This document shows, piece after piece, positions 48,392-60,304 of a DNA stretch of 64,000 nt. The stretch comes from Tachypleus tridentatus. Taxonomy: Eukaryota; Arthropoda; Merostomata; Xiphosura; Limulidae. The DNA lies in contig NC_134831.1 of NCBI RefSeq assembly GCF_004210375.1, positions 1,054,001 through 1,118,000 on the forward strand, read 5' to 3'. A program made the translations under genes and the position numbers. Under the pieces are notes generated by a model. That model was not told the origin of the DNA and made no database searches. It saw nothing but the letters and a program-made list of their open reading frames with translations. Positions within the stretch are counted from its first letter, which is position 1, and each line of letters starts with the position of its first letter.

Positions 48392-50498
48392 CTTTCTGTC
48401 TTGTTATTGTTTATTGAACTTCCTCGAGGCTTATCGAATTTACATTTCGGTTTTACAGAATATTTAAATTTATTTATTGTTTCCTGGTTTTTCTTTGAGC
48501 GACAAAAATTAGTAAGTTGGAACAGTTGTATTAGTACGTTTAACTCATTTTTTTGTATTACATTTAACTATTTTCATTACAGAAACAATATTCTGGCTAT
48601 TATTTCACGACTCGGGCATTTTTCTTAATAAATATTAACATCAGTTTTTGGCGGTTCTTTCGGTAATGTCATGCGATTTGACTCCATATCCAAAGTGTAA
48701 TATGTTTCGTAGTAATTTATCTTAATAATTTATCTCAGATACCACGCTCCTCTAAATTTATACTGGCGGGACTGATTAATGGGTTTCCATCGCTCACAAG
48801 AAGTTTTATGGCGAAATGTGTAAAGTTTTGGTGAAACGCGGTTATACTGATGTTTTATTATGAACATTAAATTTCTTTGACGGTAGCTGAAGCCAACAAG
48901 ACAGTTATCCCTTATTGTTTCTTTACTGTTATTTTCATTAACAGCATACTGGTTGGAATTTTTATTATAATTTTATTACAGATATTTTTATTTTGCATTG
49001 TTAGCTTAATCTATGTATTCAGGACTAGCTATTATTAGTGTTAGGGCCGCAAATATTGTTAGCAGTGACGATACTCAACTGGTGGAAACAATGCATTGTA
49101 TAGAATCTTTGCAAGTAAGAACGTAAAAAAAAATATATATATATATATACTTAATTAGCTGTACCCATTGCCAGGTTAATTTTTAATTTCACTCAAAGTG
49201 ATGGTAAATTCTTGAAGCTATACAAGTATGAGTTCTACTTGCTTTGGGACATTAAACATATTTATCATAACGAAATTCGTGCCATTTTGGCATCTGTACG
49301 CATTACTATATTGATTATCTTATATGTACATCTTTGTGTTTTATAATCCCCTCCAAAAAACTTTCATAAGTTCAAATGATGTCTGAATCTTTTTCGTAGG
49401 ACAGTGTACATTTTATTTTTTATTTCACTTTTTTTTCTTTCAAGAATATGATATGTTAAGTAGTTGTATTTAACGCACGACATGTTTTTATGTCAAAAAT
49501 GTAAAATCCTGTTCAACATTTTTTAGAAAGTGGAGAACAGGGAAACTTAAACTAAACTTCAACCAATATGGAATTTTTTAGAAGCGTCATAAATAGTTAA
49601 GTCTAGTGAAGTGGTTGTATGTTTGGAACAAAATCCACTATTCGATATCATACATAATAATAATAAACTGAGTGAGCGAAGAAAATGCAAAACGTGGGAA
49701 AAACAACAACACAGAAACAAACAACGTACAACATTCGCCACAAGTTCACTGAAATTTTTTCAGTCACATTTCTCCGTAGGGATAGCTGACTATAGAGTAA
49801 TACCCGTTGTCTATGACGTTAGTATATGTAGTTATTTTAGGATTGAATATTTCTTTTGTGTGTGTATTTGTTTGCTTTGTTGTTGTTGTAACGTTAGGTT
49901 TTTAGTTGTTGCTATTGTTTTTTTTTAAATGTGATTGCATTATTATCAAATGGAGTTATTTGTATCATTAGTTTTCGCTGCAATTACAACAGAGCTTATT
50001 GTTAAGTTTACAAGAAGAACTGGCTTGAAGTTATTCCGTTTTAACAGTTGTAAAGACATAAGATTTTGTTGTATCATAAATTCGGTTAACAAACCAAAAG
50101 AACTCTTACAAAAATACTACCTGCCAAACTGTGTTTAGAGTTCAACAATTTCACGAATTAGATTGAAAATTTTTGTCAAAAAATAAATGTTCTGTTAGAA
50201 TTATATACTGAATTAAAGGAACATTCAGTATCAGCTGATTTAACTGTTTTATGTATAATATGAAGTTTTGTTTTCTGTGGATTGGTTGGTGTTTTATGGC
50301 GAAAAGCAACTTTGCTATTGCGCCTTTTCTGTGGGTTTTATCTTTTGTTAAAATAGGATTCTAAGAATTTAACTTAGGGACGCTTTGAAGTTTTATTACA
50401 GAATTTTCACTTCAAAGGTATTGCAGGCAAAGAAGAAGCAAAATTTCTGTCATGAGAATTGGCTCCAACACAACTATATTATATATTATATATTTTGC
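48392..50498. other. Non-coding stretch in intron 1
   Basis: AT-rich, with a TA run at about 49133-49150. Open frames at 48371-48628, 49611-49928 and 49935-50138 are AT-driven, the first starting inside a SINE; none has a recognisable motif. Confidence 0.45.
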
Positions 50499-50760
50499 TC
50501 AGTATATACATCTATATCATAGGTAACACCCTCTTGGCATGAGAGTTGTTTTTTTTTATCTTCAGTATATGCATCTATATCATAGGTAACACCCTCTTGG
50601 CTTGAGAGTTATTGTTTTTTTGCTGTCAGTATATACATCTATATCATAGGTAACACCCTCTTGGCTTGAGAGTTGTTGGTTTTTTGCTGTCAGTATATAC
50701 ACCTGTATCATAGGTAACACCCTCTTGGCTTCAGAGTTGTTGTTTTGATGTTAGTATATA
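50499..50760. repeat. Tandem repeat, four copies of a roughly 64-bp unit
   Basis: Each unit has CAGTATATACATCTATATCA, TAGGTAACACCCTCTTGGCT and TGAGAGTTGTTNTTTTTTG. Starts fall near 50500, 50563, 50627 and 50691. The copies are over 90 percent alike outside the T run, so the array is recent. It lies 1.2 kb before the next coding exon. Confidence 0.9.
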
Positions 50761-51976
50761 TTAACTATTTTAAAATTGTAACTGTTGCATTTTTTATTGA
50801 TATTATTCTCTGAATTTATAGTTTAATATTTTAACAATGTCACAGTAAGGAAACTCAAAGCTGCAAACAGTATTTACTTGAAGCTTTATTTTACATAGAA
50901 ATAGAAGGACATAAATACACTGTTCTCGCTGATTTTATATCAAGTTTTCACATTAGAGCATATTAATTCTTCCTGTTAACCACCAGGGTTATCAGATGGA
51001 ACTTTAACTCCTCCCCTAGTGGTGATCCACTCCCCATTTATGAAGTATTCTAATCAGAAATAAGTTGCATATATATATTATTGACTATTTTTCTTTGCTT
51101 TCAATAAATATTTTTTACATTCCTTATTAATTCTTATTAAATCAATGAAATACTGAAAATATTAACTGAAGTCACAGTAATCAAAAGTTTTCTTACTGAT
51201 TAATTATAAGTAAGAGGGATACATATTTTGAAAGGGTGGACTGTAAGACAATACTTGATGGCAAGTGGCATGTACCATTGGTTAGTAAAGTATCCCATTA
51301 CTGTTAGAAAGCAGACTTAATATTTTAAAAGTTCATAAGAACCTTTTTGGAAATTTCAAAGGGGATGATAATTAGAAAGGAAATGAAACCTTTAAATTGA
51401 ATTTTCTCTTTCCCATGAAACAATTCTCTTAGGGATAGGAAGTACCAGTCTGACAGGCTTTTTAACAACACAGTATGAAATGACCTTCCTACATGATTAT
51501 TAGTTGAAAGGTTGCTGAAGGTTTATTAAGGAAAAAAAAGTTAAAAAGTGCTCTGTTAAATGATTCCTAGCTTGAGAAACTTACACATTGTTTAAAACTG
51601 AGATATATGAATTTAGTTGAATAAGGAATATATAAAAGTATAATTCATTTTATGAAAAGAGTTAAAGAACAGACCTCTTTGTTGATAACAATCTAAATAT
51701 TTAGGATGTAAGAATATATTGCCAAGTCAATTCTATTTGTAATCGCTAAATCTATATCCTGGTCATTTGATAAAACTGCACTGTTTTTAATTACAAGAAA
51801 TAATGTATTCTTTTCTTTGCCTAATAATATTTATTATAATGTTTAAATTAATTTCTAAGAAACTCACTTAGTATATTATTTTAAACAAAAGAACTTTTTC
51901 CATAATTATTACTTTATTTGAGTATACAAAAAAAACTAACTAGTAATTGACCATGTTAATTTCTCTTGTTCTTTAG
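50761..51976. other. 3' end of intron 1
   Basis: AT-rich with no repeat recognised, ending in the pyrimidine-rich acceptor TTTCTCTTGTTCTTTAG. Confidence 0.5.
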
Positions 51977-52105
51977 GGACCAGTTATTCTTACCTGAGTG
52001 GCATATATAGCAGTAATTTTCCTTCCCAGTCCACTTCAACATTCAGAGCGCCACCTACAGGAATAATAATGAGGCAGTTTTGGCCCCCTACACCACCACC
52101 AGATA
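51977..52105 (+). CDS. TNRC18: Coding exon, residues 75-117
   Basis: The acceptor TTCTTTAG|GG and donor GATA|GTAAGT bound a 129-base exon, phase 1 at both ends. Only one of the three frames is open. It reads TSYSYLSGIYSSNFPSQSTS, then a stretch with APPTGIIMRQFWPPTPPPD. The QFW(P/A) segment lies where TNRC18 has VQLWAAH just before its GLYPSYL block. It follows a 38-kb intron, so the join to the first coding exon is inferred from phase and family order. Confidence 0.68.
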
Positions 52106-54541
52106 GTAAGTGTATTTTCATTATATAAAAAGTTTATGGTATTTTTACAGGCTATTTGTTATGAAAATAAGATATTGCTTATAAAATTCTCCATTTTTGG
52201 TTATACAAATTTTCCAATAATGTGTAAAAACGTTCATAGTTTTAAAACTTATAGACAAAAGATTAAGCAGTTTGAAAGCATTCAAGACATTATTAAAACA
52301 CCTTAAACTTATAATTTTACAGAGTTGTTTTATATTGTCTTCTTGTCATCCTGCCCTGTTTCTACACATTAAAATCTACCTTTAGATAATTAATATGGCA
52401 TAATTCAAATATCATAAGCAAGTAAGAAATAATCTTTGAATAATACAGTATCAATATCAAACCAACCAACCTATTGCAATGAAAAATGCAGAATTAACAT
52501 GTTAAGATATCTAATATAAAAAGTATTCAGAAAATGATGTGTAGCTGTTACATTGAGCTATTGTTCATGGTACTGAAAAGGGTGCAGTATGACAGAAAAT
52601 GTTACTATCAGAAAAAAACAAAACAAAAAAAACACACATAACCCAAGCACTTTATGAAAATGGTCTTTTCTTTTTTTTTAGAGATAAATGACAATTTTAA
52701 GCCCACTTCCAAAAGTGTTTGAGTTATTGAGGGTCTTTTTCAGTAGTTGAGTGTTTTATATTGAACATAAACTAAGTTTTAATTATATAGTTTCCTTCTT
52801 AATATATTCAAGGTAAATAAAAATTCATCACAAATTGTGTCAGAATATTCTGTTACATGGAAAGTTTTATGTTGTGTTTTTTTCAGAGTAAAGCAATACA
52901 AAAAGAGCTTTCTTTGCTCTGCTAACCACAGGTATCAAAACTCAGTTTTTAGTATTATGAGCCCTCAGCCTCATCAGTGAGCCATGAGGGGACTTTGTGA
53001 AGGTAAAGTATAAATGTAGTCAGAAATGAAAACAATAAGACAAATAGATGTCTCTCAAGTACAGTGAATTCTGTTTTAAAATTATCTTTTTTTTTATTAG
53101 AAAATCATCTAAATGTTTACTGATTACTTTTTAGTTTCTTAATAGATTTTGTCTTACTCCTCATCATCAATTTTTCAACACTTAATCAAATAATAAGTTT
53201 CAGAATTAGAGAGTTGTGTATCACAGTAACTTATTGGAATTTCTGTGAAGACAACCTTTTACCTTTACAGACCCAAAATTGTCAAGAAAGAGGTAAAAAA
53301 TAACTAGTACAACGAAAATGATTTGTGTTTTAAACTTTATCAACACCTTCTTTTTGTCCCATCACAGCCCAGCAGCTTAAGATTACTTTGATAGTTAAAA
53401 AAATTTGGAAACTATCTAAATAAAAATTTTAAAAATTTATGAGGGAAGGTAAAGAATAATGCATAATAATAGTTAATTACACTGTGTCTACTATGTGGAG
53501 TGCTAATAATGTCCATCACCAGGGCTCATATAATCAGCTGAAATACAATAGGTACAGTATTGGTTGAGGTGATATTTATATTATTAAATTGCATCAACAA
53601 TATTTTTTGCAGTGTGAAATAGATTACATTGGTGAAGTGTTTTTTTTTAAATAACTTTAAATCAGAGATAGTAAATCAAAAAGCTAGTCTTATTGTTCAT
53701 GTAATAAATTAACTAACCATGAAGTGAACAGGAGGAAGCTTGTAATTCTAGGAGTTTATGAATAAAAGAACAGAAGAATGTATATTACATAATCAGTAAT
53801 CTGAAGCTTGACAGATTAATGAGTATGAATATTTTATAACCAAAAACCTGAAGATTAAAAGACTTGCATATCTGAACATTAAGATGTACAGCAGTAATAG
53901 ACTTAAATGAATTTGGGTACTTAAAGAAACTAACAGTTATCATATATGAGTAACTAGGTAGACACATTCATTTTAAATATGTGAAGCTTCATATTATAGA
54001 CTTGACCTAATGGTATTTTTAGTTTTTTACTAAAAAGAGTTGAGGATTAGGATATATGATATTTGTTATATTTCGGTGTCTGTAATGGAACATAGGTTTG
54101 AACGTTTCTAGTTAGCTTTTAACTCTCCTTTTACAGATACTTTTTTGTTTTAATAATCCAAGAAATCTTGAGTATATTTATTAAATTGTGTTACTGTTAG
54201 TTTTTACTACTTAGTAAAAGGTATATGAAAGGCAAGTTTAATGTAAGTGCAAGCTAAGAATCTTTTTTTTTAATGCCTATTTTTCTTGATTGTTGTTTAA
54301 GACTTATTAATACTTTATTTATTAATAAGCAGTTTTAATTCCTGTAAAGGAATGTCATAATGATAAATATTCAACAATTATTTCTTTTAAGATTTACTGG
54401 TTATCATATCACTGTGAGGTTATTATAAAATTTTATAGTTTTGAAAACTTTGTGATGTTATTCATATATTTCTACTCTTAAAATTTTGTTAGTTGATCAT
54501 TGAATTGGAAGTATATATTTGTATTTTTTGTTTTGCAATAG
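52106..54541 (+). other. TNRC18: Intron 2
   Basis: AT-rich intron of 2,436 bases. The only recognisable content is a minus-strand family B SINE at 52887-52995 and short A- and T-runs. No conserved ORF or second exon is seen. Confidence 0.55.
52887..52995 (-). repeat. Family B SINE copy in intron 2
   Basis: TTTCTTTGCTCTGCTAACCA, AGGTATCAAAACTCAGTTTT and GTGAGCCATGAGGGGAC match family B in minus orientation. It is the only SINE seen downstream of intron 1. Confidence 0.65.
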
Positions 54542-54697
54542 ATTATAGCAGGTATGCCATGGGTAGTAGCCTCTATACAATGTTCCCACCTCTTGTCCCA
54601 TCTACAGACCCTAATCCTTACTCCAGTCAAGGTTACATTTCTCGGTTGGGTCAATCCCCTGCACACTATGGTCCCCTTTTAGAAGATACACACAAAG
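54542..54697 (+). CDS. TNRC18: Coding exon, residues 118-169, conserved LGQ block
   Basis: A T-rich tract ending GCAATAG gives the acceptor; the donor is CAAAG|GTATTT. Phase 1 at both ends, 156 bases. The peptide has YSRYAMGSSLYTMFPPLVPS, YISRLGQSPAHYGPLLEDTH and a final K. This is the best family match in the window: TNRC18 has GLYPSYLHLNHLEPP, LLSQLGQPSIFDTQK in the same order. Short aromatic and LGQ-type blocks of this kind are islands in otherwise disordered sequence. Confidence 0.75.
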
Positions 54698-55083
54698 GTA
54701 TTTTCTTGCATTCATCTTTTCCTGCTTTGCTACTCTTTTAAAATAATTTTCAGTTTGCTTTATTTGAATAAAGTTTTGTGAAATTTTACTGTTCCAAGTG
54801 TTTTTTGTTAAACAATTAAAAAACATAGTAAGCTTGTTTTATTAAAATTTAATCAAACTCAGCTTATGTCACCTGACATTATGAGAACAAAATAACTTGT
54901 GTATTGGGTTTTTTTGTAGGTATTATAAAGGTTTATTTTGATTAGACTTGTTGTGAAGCATAGTTTGTATAGTAAAGAAATATATATAAGCATTTTGATG
55001 TGATGGGAAAGTGATAAATATATTATACAAAACTAGTTAACTAAGTTTCTTAGTGTTTATAAAAAGATATTTTATTTTTACAG
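54698..55083 (+). other. TNRC18: Intron 3
   Basis: A 386-base intron with donor GTATTT and acceptor TTTTTACAG. Nothing else is recognisable in it. Confidence 0.55.
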
Positions 55084-55927
55084 AACCCACTTACTTACCT
55101 CCAGGTTTAGCTCTTGCTTCTCCTCTTACGTTGACAAGTCACGTGGGTCATACCACTCCTGTACCTTCTCTCACTCCGGCTCTTGACCGCCATCCAGGAT
55201 TCAGTCACCTGGGGCTAGGGATGAAAGGGTTGGAAGTTGGAAGACGGTCTCTGATGGTGGGGGATGATTATCGAAGGGTTGAACGAGGAGCTGAAGAACT
55301 TGAGGGATTTCTGAAGCGAGAATCATCAAGTGTTAGTTGTCATCACAGTGCTGAACGAGCAAGACTTGGTCTTACAGGTTTAGACTCTCATGTAAGAGCT
55401 GTCGAAAAGCAACCTGATTCATCCACTACCATAGGGTCACGTGAAAAATTACCTGAGAGCAGAAATAAACAACGTGAGGAAAGACTAAAAGAAAGACAAC
55501 AATGCTTTGAACCAGAAATACATCATTTGGAAGGTAGGCTGGCAAATGGAAGCATATTGCAAGTTAAAGGAGCTAAACCCAGCAAATCTCGAAGTGTAAC
55601 ATTAAAGAGTGAAGGTGATAAGATAAATAAAGAAAAGAAATGTTCTTGGTGCTCAGCAAGCTTAAATGATAATATAGAAGTTGTTGGAAACCCTCACTGT
55701 ATAACAAAACAATTGACTAAAATAAAAAAGCACAAATCGTCAGGAGTTCAGGGAAGAACCTGTGTCTGTTGCTCAGAGAATATTTTCTGCCTCGTGCGTC
55801 ACTACAGCTCTCAGCACATCTAGTGACACTGTAGCAACCACGACAGTGACATTTACAGGACACTGTGCAACATTATCTCTAGCTACTTCAGACAAACCTC
55901 CACATCAAGGGACAGCAAACACTACTG
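55084..55927 (+). CDS. TNRC18: Coding exon, residues about 170-450, with a reading-frame break
   Basis: Acceptor TTTTTACAG|AA is phase 1 and the donor ACTG|GTAACA is also phase 1, yet the exon is 844 bases, one more than a multiple of three. The entering frame stays open to a TAG at 55821-55823. The leaving frame is open from about 55711 to the donor and is Ser/Thr-rich (TTALSTSSDTVATTTVTFTG). The first part starts EPTYLPPGLALASPLTLTSH, includes FLKRE and TLKSE (SUMO-type motifs), and has a Cys pair in KKCSWCSASL. Explanations are one surplus base, for example in the six-A run near 55705-55712, or removal of 55534-55858 as a facultative intron (donor GAAG|GTAGGC, acceptor TTTACAG|GA, both phase 1). 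See the finding. Confidence 0.62.
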
Positions 55928-57347
55928 GTAACATTTTTATAATATATTAAATAATTACTACTTTAATTTGTAATTAATTTATATAATTTGTTTTTTAATT
56001 TGGATTATTTTTTAGACAGCACAGTTAGTCTTGTTGGTCTGACAGCTTAAGTTTATGCCCTACACCCCACCCAAACTTTTGATTACCATGTAGCTTTCTA
56101 GGACCCATCAACAACTGGGAAGAAGTGAGAGAAGGGTACTTTTCTAATATATTTTAGTGAAGCATTGTAGTACTTTTATATATTTTGTTCAAAACATTTG
56201 AGATCAGTATTTTATAAATAATTTCAAAATGAAAAAAATATTTTTTAAATCTGTGACTTGTTCTTTGATCCACCCCAACATCTCTATTGCCCCACCTTTA
56301 GATTGCAACCCATAGTTTGTGAACCACTTGGATAATTAGCTTAATCACTTTTGTTCAGTAGTTTCTTACATAAAAGATGAAATCAGCTGGTGATAAATGC
56401 CCTGAATACAAAATGTGTAGTCTGTGAGTAGGTACTCTTCTCCAATTGTTGGAGTATTGTTTTCACAGGAACAATTAACATAGAAATTATTTGAAGTATA
56501 TTTTAGACAAATTACTGCAGAAGTCCAAACCATTGTGAGGTGAGGGTTGCACTTTTAGTGCCTTTCATTTTGAATCTTTTATCTCACTATTGTAGAAACT
56601 ACTGTTTAAATCTTGTATGACAGGAAAAAAGGCTTTTACTTTTGTCAAAATGTGTAGAATTATTAAAAGGGTTCTAAGTCTTAAGAAGACTGTACAACTT
56701 ATTTTACCTGTTTTTACTATTTTGATTAGAATAATTACTTTATTTTACAAAACACAAAGATCTAACATTTAGTATGTATATTATTCTGCCTCAAGTTTTG
56801 CTTCACATTTTCTTGTAAATTCGTTGGCTAACTTTAGAGGTTTTCAGTGCAATAAGTTCAAGTTTAGCATCTGTAATTATCCTTATTTTGTGTTTTAATC
56901 AATGATTACTTTATTTAAGATAATAATTTCATAGAAATAATGCCACTTTTTGAGATCTTCAGCTTATAATGAACTTAAAATACCACATTTTTGATACTGT
57001 CAAGATGGTAACTTTGAAGAGACAAAAGTGGGAATATCATTTGGAAGTGATTAAAATAAATTAGTTAGTTTAATATAATTGTATAGTACTCCTTATGATT
57101 CACCAATACCTAGGAAACTTGTTCTTGAATACAAGAAAAAGTATCACTTGACCTTAAAAAAGTGTTTTCTGTTGCAACACTCTCCATGACTATTTTGGTT
57201 ATAATCAAACTAAAAACTCAGAAAGTCATTGAATGATATGAAATGTACAATCTTTCAGTTTATCTTGTTGCTAGTTGTAGAAATTATTTTAAAGGTTTTA
57301 TTTACTCTTGTTGTAATCTTTACATATGTATATTTTTCATTCTTCAG
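55928..57347 (+). other. TNRC18: Intron 4
   Basis: A 1,420-base AT-rich intron between donor GTAACA and acceptor TTCTTCAG. No repeat of the families seen elsewhere and no ORF of note. Confidence 0.55.
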
Positions 57348-58610
57348 TTGTCTCTTCGCCATGCCATGTGACTATCACACCACATGTTACAACTTTGCCC
57401 CTACCTTGTTCAGTGCCTGTTGATAATTTAAGGTTATCAATAAACTCTTCACAGATGAAGGAAAAGGCAAGGGCTACTAGCCTTCCATCTAATAATCAAA
57501 GTCATGTTTCTCACATTGCACAACCCCACAGCAAGCCAGAGTCTGAAAATGACACATTGAGTGTATCAAAAGGCCAGAAAAAACAGATACCAGACTTAAC
57601 AAATCAGGGTTGTGAAACAGTTCAGATAGTCCATCCACAAGTTCATGAAGGTGGAAGTGGGCAGAATAACTCACTGTCTAGTCAGAAAAGCAAACTAACA
57701 ACTGCTGAAGTCAAACAAACATCTCTGGTAGACTCATTGAGTAGGTCTTGTTCTGTAGCTTTGTCCTCAGGAGCTACATCACACTCATTGATGAGTGATA
57801 ATTCCCCCATGCTTATAGTAACTAGTGAACAGAAGAACCACAAATCTCCTGTCTTGCCAACTAAAATTCATATAAAGCAAGAAAGGATGGATGGGGAGGA
57901 GTATTTTTCAATGAGTAAATTGTACAGTTCTTCTTGTGGAAATTCAAGTGGACTAAGAAATGACATGACTGAAGAAGACCATGGTGTCATCAACTTAAGC
58001 ATCCCTCGCCAAGTACCTAAACAAGAACCCTCAGACTTTGCCTTACCTTGCCAAATGTCATCGGAACCTATGCCAAGAATTGGATTATCTCCAGAAAAAG
58101 TTCAGCCAGACTTTGTGTCACCTAACAGCCTCACAACATTAGCAAACAATGCTACTGGATCTTCATCTGTGACAAAATCACCACTCCAAAAGAATGATTT
58201 GGTACATGTGACCAACCAGGCAGGAGAGAAACCAAAACATACTGGAAAGATCCAACAATCTTTGGCATCATTAAGATTTCAGTTGGCAAGTAACCCAGAA
58301 GTAACTTCTGGCTTCATTCAGGTGACATCATCTTTATCTTCTTCCCAGACACCAATCTCCTGTAATGTCCAGTCAGTGCCATCCAGCCAAACTGGTTTAA
58401 CAAACCAACAAGCTGTGCCTGTTTCTTCCAAAGGGTCTGATGCCATTACAACTGTTGGAAATATAACACACCACCATAGAATATCCTCTTCAAAATCTTG
58501 TACTTCTGTGGCTGGTTCTATTTCTTTGTCCTCTTCTACTGGTGTTTGCCCAACTGTTAATTCTTGTCCACTTACCTGTAGTTCCACAATGTCATCCTTT
58601 CCTTCCACTG
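57348..58610 (+). CDS. TNRC18: Large Ser/Thr-rich coding exon, residues 451-871
   Basis: Acceptor TTCATTCTTCAG|TT and donor CACTG|GTAAGT, phase 1 at both ends, 1,263 bases open without a stop. The peptide is low-complexity and rich in Ser, Thr, Gln and Pro, expected to be disordered. Visible short motifs are HIKQER (SUMO-type), DHGVINLSIPR (close to the PxDLS class bound by CtBP, and similar to GVVDLT recalled in TNRC18), and VPKQEPSD (SUMO-type). The antisense open frame in its 3' part is a shadow. No folded domain is evident. Confidence 0.72.
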
Positions 58611-59142
58611 GTAAGTTTCACTCCACCTATATCTTCTAATATTTCTTTGTTATAAACGTTTTTCAGTATGCTATATTAAGTGATTACTTAACTAAGGCTA
58701 GAGTTAAGTCAATTTTTAACATGTGGTACAGTTCTGGTGAAATTTCATATTAATAATTTGTATACTCACCTAACAACAAGCCAGTAATATCATTTTAAAC
58801 ATCATTCCAGTAAAACAAGAGAGAGCAATTTTTATTTATCTACTATATGTAATACTCATTGAAAGCAATTCTTTTATTTGCCACTAGGAAACAAATCTCT
58901 TGTCTCAAATTACTGTTTTGCAGTCAAATACTTACAGGAACATTTGAATTTTATGTCAATTTATTTCGTACTTCTCACTAGATGTGCTGTTATTCAGTTA
59001 GATATGAACTAGGTCAAATATGTGTCTTGTATGTGTCACAAATATTTGAATTTACAAATATGAGAATAATGGAATAAATAAGAAAAAAACTGTCACAGTT
59101 AATAGTAAATATATGTGTCACTGTTAATTAATTTATTTTTAG
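58611..59142 (+). other. TNRC18: Intron 5
   Basis: A 532-base AT-rich intron with consensus donor GTAAGT. Nothing else is recognisable. Confidence 0.55.
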
Positions 59143-59211
59143 TGAACTCAAATATCCCAGTTGGAATAGCAGTGGCTCAACAGAGACAAGTTCTTTCAAC
59201 AACTTCAGGCA
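59143..59211 (+). CDS. TNRC18: Small coding exon, residues 872-894
   Basis: A 69-base exon between TTATTTTTAG|TG and GGCA|GTGAGT, phase 1 at both ends. The peptide is NSNIPVGIAVAQQRQVLSTT followed by SG. It joins in frame to both neighbours and could be skipped without changing frame. The small size and purely phase-based support make it less certain than the larger exons. Confidence 0.6.
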
Positions 59212-59860
59212 GTGAGTTGCATGGCTTTTTGACTTGTAGTTCAGTATTTAATTTTGATTCAAGTGTTACACATATCTAAAGACAGGTTAATAGAATAACA
59301 CTGAGGAGTCTTAAAATCCTTTTCAGGGTAAAAAAAATTGTATTTCTTAAGTTAGTCCTACATCTTTAGGCAACCAATTAAATCCTGATATTAAAAAGAC
59401 AATACAGACATTTTTAGAAACTTACACCAATTTTCCTCGTGTTTATTAATTTTGTATCTTTTTCTGTAATGAATTTTGTTATTGACACTACAAGTAAGTG
59501 ATGGTCATGAATATTATATGTCTTTAAATTATATTTTAATTAAGTTATTTTTAAATATGGTATTGAAAATAATTGGACACTTATTTTTGTTCTTATTTAA
59601 GTAAGGCTTCCTGTAAGCAGTATGTTTTGGTAGTATAACTTACTGCTTGACTTTAGTACACTTTATACTCTGATTGGAGTGATTATTGTATGAATTGGGG
59701 TTTGTAAGATCTTATATAAAAATTTATATACATAATTTTAAAATTTCATGTTGAGTATCAGGCTGTAGTTTTAGACATATTTCTTGCTACTATTTTCAAT
59801 ACTGGCTAGTTGTTTTCGACAAAAAGTCTTACATTTTTCACATAAAACCTTTTTTTAAAG
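59212..59860 (+). other. TNRC18: Intron 6
   Basis: A 649-base AT-rich intron with donor GTGAGT. Nothing else is recognisable. Confidence 0.55.
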
Positions 59861-59975
59861 CCAAAGGTGGACCGCCATTTTTACTAAATGCTAGTCGAAA
59901 CAGATCATTAGTTGTTTCTTCTACATCAGCTGGAAATTCAGATAATCATGTTCCAGAAAAAGAAGGGTTCCTCCA
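59861..59975 (+). CDS. TNRC18: Coding exon, residues 895-932
   Basis: The acceptor TTTTTTTAAAG|CC follows a T-rich tract; the donor is CTCCA|GTAAGT. Phase 1 in and phase 2 out, 115 bases. It reads KGGPPFLLNASRNRSLVVSS and then ends in EKEGFLQ across the junction. The GGPPFLLN stretch is a hydrophobic island in the otherwise polar region. Confidence 0.63.
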
Positions 59976-60304
59976 GTAAGTTTTAATTTCGTTATTTTTA
60001 AGTGCATGGTGTCCTTAAGTAAGGCATTGAGGACAATTAACGTACCTTTTTGTGCTGTATTCATATGTGAGTTCAGTTATATTAAAAAAATATCTCTTTT
60101 TAATTTTGATTATCATGTTCAAGTTTTTAATTAACATATATGTATTCTATTCTATATTCTGTAAAATACCTTTTTTCAGAATTTTCTTGTATTTTGTTAG
60201 GGAACTACAAAGCTAAGAAAGTAAATATGGAGGTATTGTATCATTTTTGATTCTCCAAGTGAGAATGGCTAGTTAGTTATATATCATGATGTTAATGTTT
60301 CCAG
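59976..60304 (+). other. TNRC18: Intron 7
   Basis: A 329-base intron, the only one in the chain in phase 2. Donor GTAAGT, acceptor TTTCCAG. No other content. Confidence 0.55.

Larger units (their letters stand above)
13834..51976 (+). other. TNRC18: Intron 1, about 38 kb
   Basis: The intron is bounded by the phase-1 donor at 13834 and the phase-1 acceptor ending at 51976. It holds more than thirty SINE copies in both orientations, two Tc1/mariner-like remnants, and several tandem repeats. A very long first intron next to a CpG-rich promoter is typical of developmental regulators, and such introns often hold enhancers. An unseen small exon inside it cannot be excluded. Confidence 0.6.

Noticed and set aside
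49611-50138. Two adjacent plus frames of 105 and 67 codons
   Set aside because: Composition is that of AT-rich intron sequence (Phe, Ile, Val and Cys runs), with no motif and no codon bias; random open frames of this size are expected in 38 kb.
58318-58608. 96-codon frame on the minus strand
   Set aside because: It lies wholly inside the large coding exon and is a shadow of its Ser/Thr/Gln codons.
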